A DNA stretch of 16,783 bases, from NCBI GenBank assembly GCA_025965815.1, contig JAOPWF010000376.1, positions 1 to 16,783 on the forward strand. Direction: 5' to 3'. The position numbers and the translations under genes were made by a program. The stretch's first letter is position 1, and each line of letters starts with the position of its first letter. Shown in pieces: positions 15,567 to 16,783 of this stretch. Below the pieces are notes generated by a model, which saw nothing but the letters and a program-made list of their open reading frames with translations, ran no database searches and was not told the origin of the DNA. This stretch comes from Mycobacterium sp. (GTDB lineage Bacteria > Actinomycetota > Actinomycetes > Mycobacteriales > Mycobacteriaceae).

Positions 15567-16077
15567 ATGGACCTGAAGTGGTCGGCGGACGACCTGGCGT
15601 TCCGCGACGAGATACGCAGCTTTCTAGACGAAAAGCTGACACCGGAGTTACAACGGGCCGGTCGTCTGATGACAAGCGTCTACTCCCACCACGAGGCCGG
15701 CATGCAAAGGCAGCGCGCACTGCACGAACGCCGCTGGGCGGCGCCCGCCTGCCCGGTCGAGTACGGCGACTGCGACTGGAGCCTTGCCCAGCACTACATC
15801 TTCAGCCGGAGTCGACACTGGCCGGCGCGCCGGCGTTGTCCCCGCTGGGCATTCGGATGGTGGCACACGCGATCATCGCCTTCGGGACGCCGGCGCAGCA
15901 GGACTACTACCTGCCAAGGATCCTGACCGGCGACGTCTTCTTCTGCCAGGGCTATTCCGAACCCGAGGCGGGCTCGGATCTGGCATCGCTGTCGATGTCC
16001 GCGGTCGACGGCGACGACCTGGTCTGCACCGGCAGCAAGATCTGGACCATCCACGCCGCCGCGGCGACCTGGATGTT
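15567..16077 (+). pseudogene. Acyl-CoA dehydrogenase fragment, frameshifted and 3'-truncated
   Basis: The ATG at 15567, with GGGGA five to six bases upstream, begins an acyl-CoA dehydrogenase N-terminal helical domain (MDLKWSADDLAFRDEIRSFL, later PVEYGDCDWSLAQHYIFSR). At about 15808 the frame breaks. The next frame continues the same protein: STLAGAPALSPLGIRMVAHA, FGTPAQQDYYLPRILTGDV, FCQGYSEPEAGSDLASLSM and CTGSKIWTIHAAAATWMF. One G is missing where CGGGAG is expected and CGGAG is found. Homology stops at about 16077 after some 170 of the usual 380-400 residues. The substrate/flavin motif PEAGSD remains, but the catalytic C-terminal domain is gone. It is followed directly by unrelated sequence, so a deletion or rearrangement removed the 3' end. 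The gene cannot make a working enzyme. Confidence 0.85.
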
Positions 16078-16147
16078 CCCCCCAGCTCACGAAGCCGTAG
16101 CGGCAGGGTCACCGGACCTGCATCGCCACACCGGCCGTCACGGCCAG

Positions 16148-16321
16148 CGCCCACATCACACCCCAACTGGGCGGCCGCGGCGGCCGCGGTCTTGGCGGCC
16201 GCGTCGAGGATCCTGATATCCGCTGCGACGCCTGCGGCGGCGACCGCGGCTGCGACCCGGCTATTGCGTTCGTTCATCGGCGAGCGGCTCAGGGCAGTGT
16301 GCCGGCGGCGGGATTGGTCAT
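16148..16321 (-). pseudogene. YbaK/ProX-type tRNA-editing deacylase fragment
   Basis: Only the N-terminal part of a YbaK-family aminoacyl-tRNA deacylase remains: MNERNSRVAAAVAAAGVAAD, then ILDAAAKTAAAAAAQLGCDVGA. Family members continue with an IA(N/K)SLVF strand, which is absent; sequence after about 16148 is unrelated. The probable original start is the ATG at 16321, twelve bases after the kinase stop and seven after AGGA. That frame reads MTNPAAGTLP and then stops. It rejoins the YbaK frame if one C is added to the CCC run near 16290, so the N-terminus is also frameshifted. The ATG at 16277 lacks a ribosome site. It was probably co-transcribed with the upstream kinase gene. Confidence 0.7.
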
Positions 16322-16333
16322 CCGCTGTTCCTA

Positions 16334-16783
16334 TCAGTCAGTGAGGTAGAACGTTCGGTTACAGCGGTCGCGGGTGGTGGCGATCAGCGAGGCGTTCGGC
16401 TCATCGACAGTGTCGACCCAGCGCTCGGCGTCGCGGCGGCTGCGGCCACCGGCGATGTGGCGCTCGATCAGGCGGCTGCGCCGGAGCGCCTGCGGGCTGT
16501 CGACGTAGTAGAGCCTGTGCAGTAACCCCCGCACCGGGCCCCAACCGTGACTGGGCAGGCCGAGATAGTTGCCCTCGGTGACAACCACCCTGGCGTCGGC
16601 CGGCACCACGCCGCGCGCGGCCACCGCCTCGTCGTCCAATCCGCGGTCGAGGTGGGGCACGTAGACGTCGCTTCCGGCGTGCTCGCGAGCCACCCGCTGG
16701 AGGGTGGCGACATACCCGGCGACGTCGAATGTGTCGACCGCGCCCTTGCGGTCCCTGCGTCCCAGCCGGTCGAGCTGCGCGTT
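16334..16783 (-). CDS. Nucleoside/nucleotide kinase family protein, C-terminal part (cut by window edge)
   Basis: The last 149 residues of a P-loop kinase of the phosphoribulokinase/uridine-kinase-like group; the N-terminal Walker A lies beyond base 16783. Visible elements are NAQLDRLGRRDRKGAVDTFD, VYVPHLDRGLDDE, a strand VVVTEGNYLGL (typical of this family), LYYVDSP, RLIERHIAGGRSRRDAERWV and a terminal DEPNASLIATTRDRCNRTF. This order matches actinobacterial 'nucleoside/nucleotide kinase family' proteins related to YggC and pantothenate/uridine kinases. The substrate is unassigned. The GTG at 16693 is internal, because the frame and homology continue to the window edge. The YbaK fragment begins twelve bases downstream. 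The stop is TGA at 16334-16336. Confidence 0.85.
   Translation of the reverse strand, partial: NAQLDRLGRRDRKGAVDTFDVAGYVATLQRVAREHAGSDVYVPHLDRGLDDEAVAARGVVPADARVVVTEGNYLGLPSHGWGPVRGLLHRLYYVDSPQALRRSRLIERHIAGGRSRRDAERWVDTVDEPNASLIATTRDRCNRTFYLTD

Noticed and set aside
15215..16216. 333-codon open frame as a single gene
   Set aside because: Only its second half (about 15810-16077) is real protein, the shifted continuation of the acyl-CoA dehydrogenase. The first half is non-coding and the end runs into the rearrangement scar.
1..16783. tRNA, rRNA, CRISPR array, insertion sequence or prophage signals
   Set aside because: No cloverleaf-like segment, regular direct repeats, transposase or integrase motifs, or terminal repeat pairs were found on reading both strands.

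Overview
The window is high-GC actinobacterial DNA, most likely from a rapid- or intermediate-growing Mycobacteriaceae genome (Mycobacterium or Mycolicibacterium). The best evidence is the gene pair at 7612-11628. It matches in order, domain content and length the M. tuberculosis pair Rv1355c (legacy name moeY, E1/ThiF-like plus nitroreductase-like) and Rv1354c (GAF-GGDEF-EAL; DcpA in M. smegmatis). GTG starts, GTGA start/stop overlaps and strongly GC-biased third codon positions fit the same group. Gene identities come from reading translated motifs and from memory of the families; no database search was run.

Left part (1-3731): a tight minus-strand operon carries an MFS exporter (1029-2270), an unrecognised 249-residue protein (269-1018) and a NagD-like HAD phosphatase (1-263, cut by the window edge). 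Divergent from it is a ROK-family regulator (about 2532-3731). The shared 5' region holds two dyads that could be operators. The ROK stop interlocks with the stop of a small convergent gene (3728-3979). That small gene is coupled by TAATG to a frameshifted DUF3072 remnant (3979-4169).

Middle part (4412-11628): a FadD19-like acyl-CoA ligase is followed by about 810 bp with no convincing gene, which is relatively AT-rich near its right end. Then comes a three-gene plus-strand operon: a GNAT/N-acyl-amino-acid-synthase-like protein (6863-7615), the Rv1355c/MoeY-like fusion enzyme (7612-9762, 4-bp GTGA overlap) and a dual c-di-GMP cyclase/phosphodiesterase (9772-11628). I consider this operon the most interesting system in the window: a putative acyltransferase, an adenylating/flavin-dependent fusion enzyme and a second-messenger enzyme, apparently co-translated.

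Right part (11630-15050): a short minus-strand flavoprotein abuts the operon tail to tail. Beyond a dyad-rich promoter region lie two tandem TetR regulators with ScbR/gamma-butyrolactone-receptor-like N-termini and a small convergent single-PAS-domain protein.

Right end (15051-16783): this stretch is decayed or rearranged. An acyl-CoA dehydrogenase 5' fragment with a 1-nt frameshift is joined, through a sliver of about 70 bp, to the 5' end of a YbaK-type tRNA-editing gene lying on the other strand. The YbaK remnant itself also appears frameshifted. A nucleoside-kinase-family gene then runs off the window. No rRNA, tRNA, CRISPR array or insertion sequence was seen. Several single-base frameshifts fall in short G or C runs, so sequencing error competes with true pseudogenisation.
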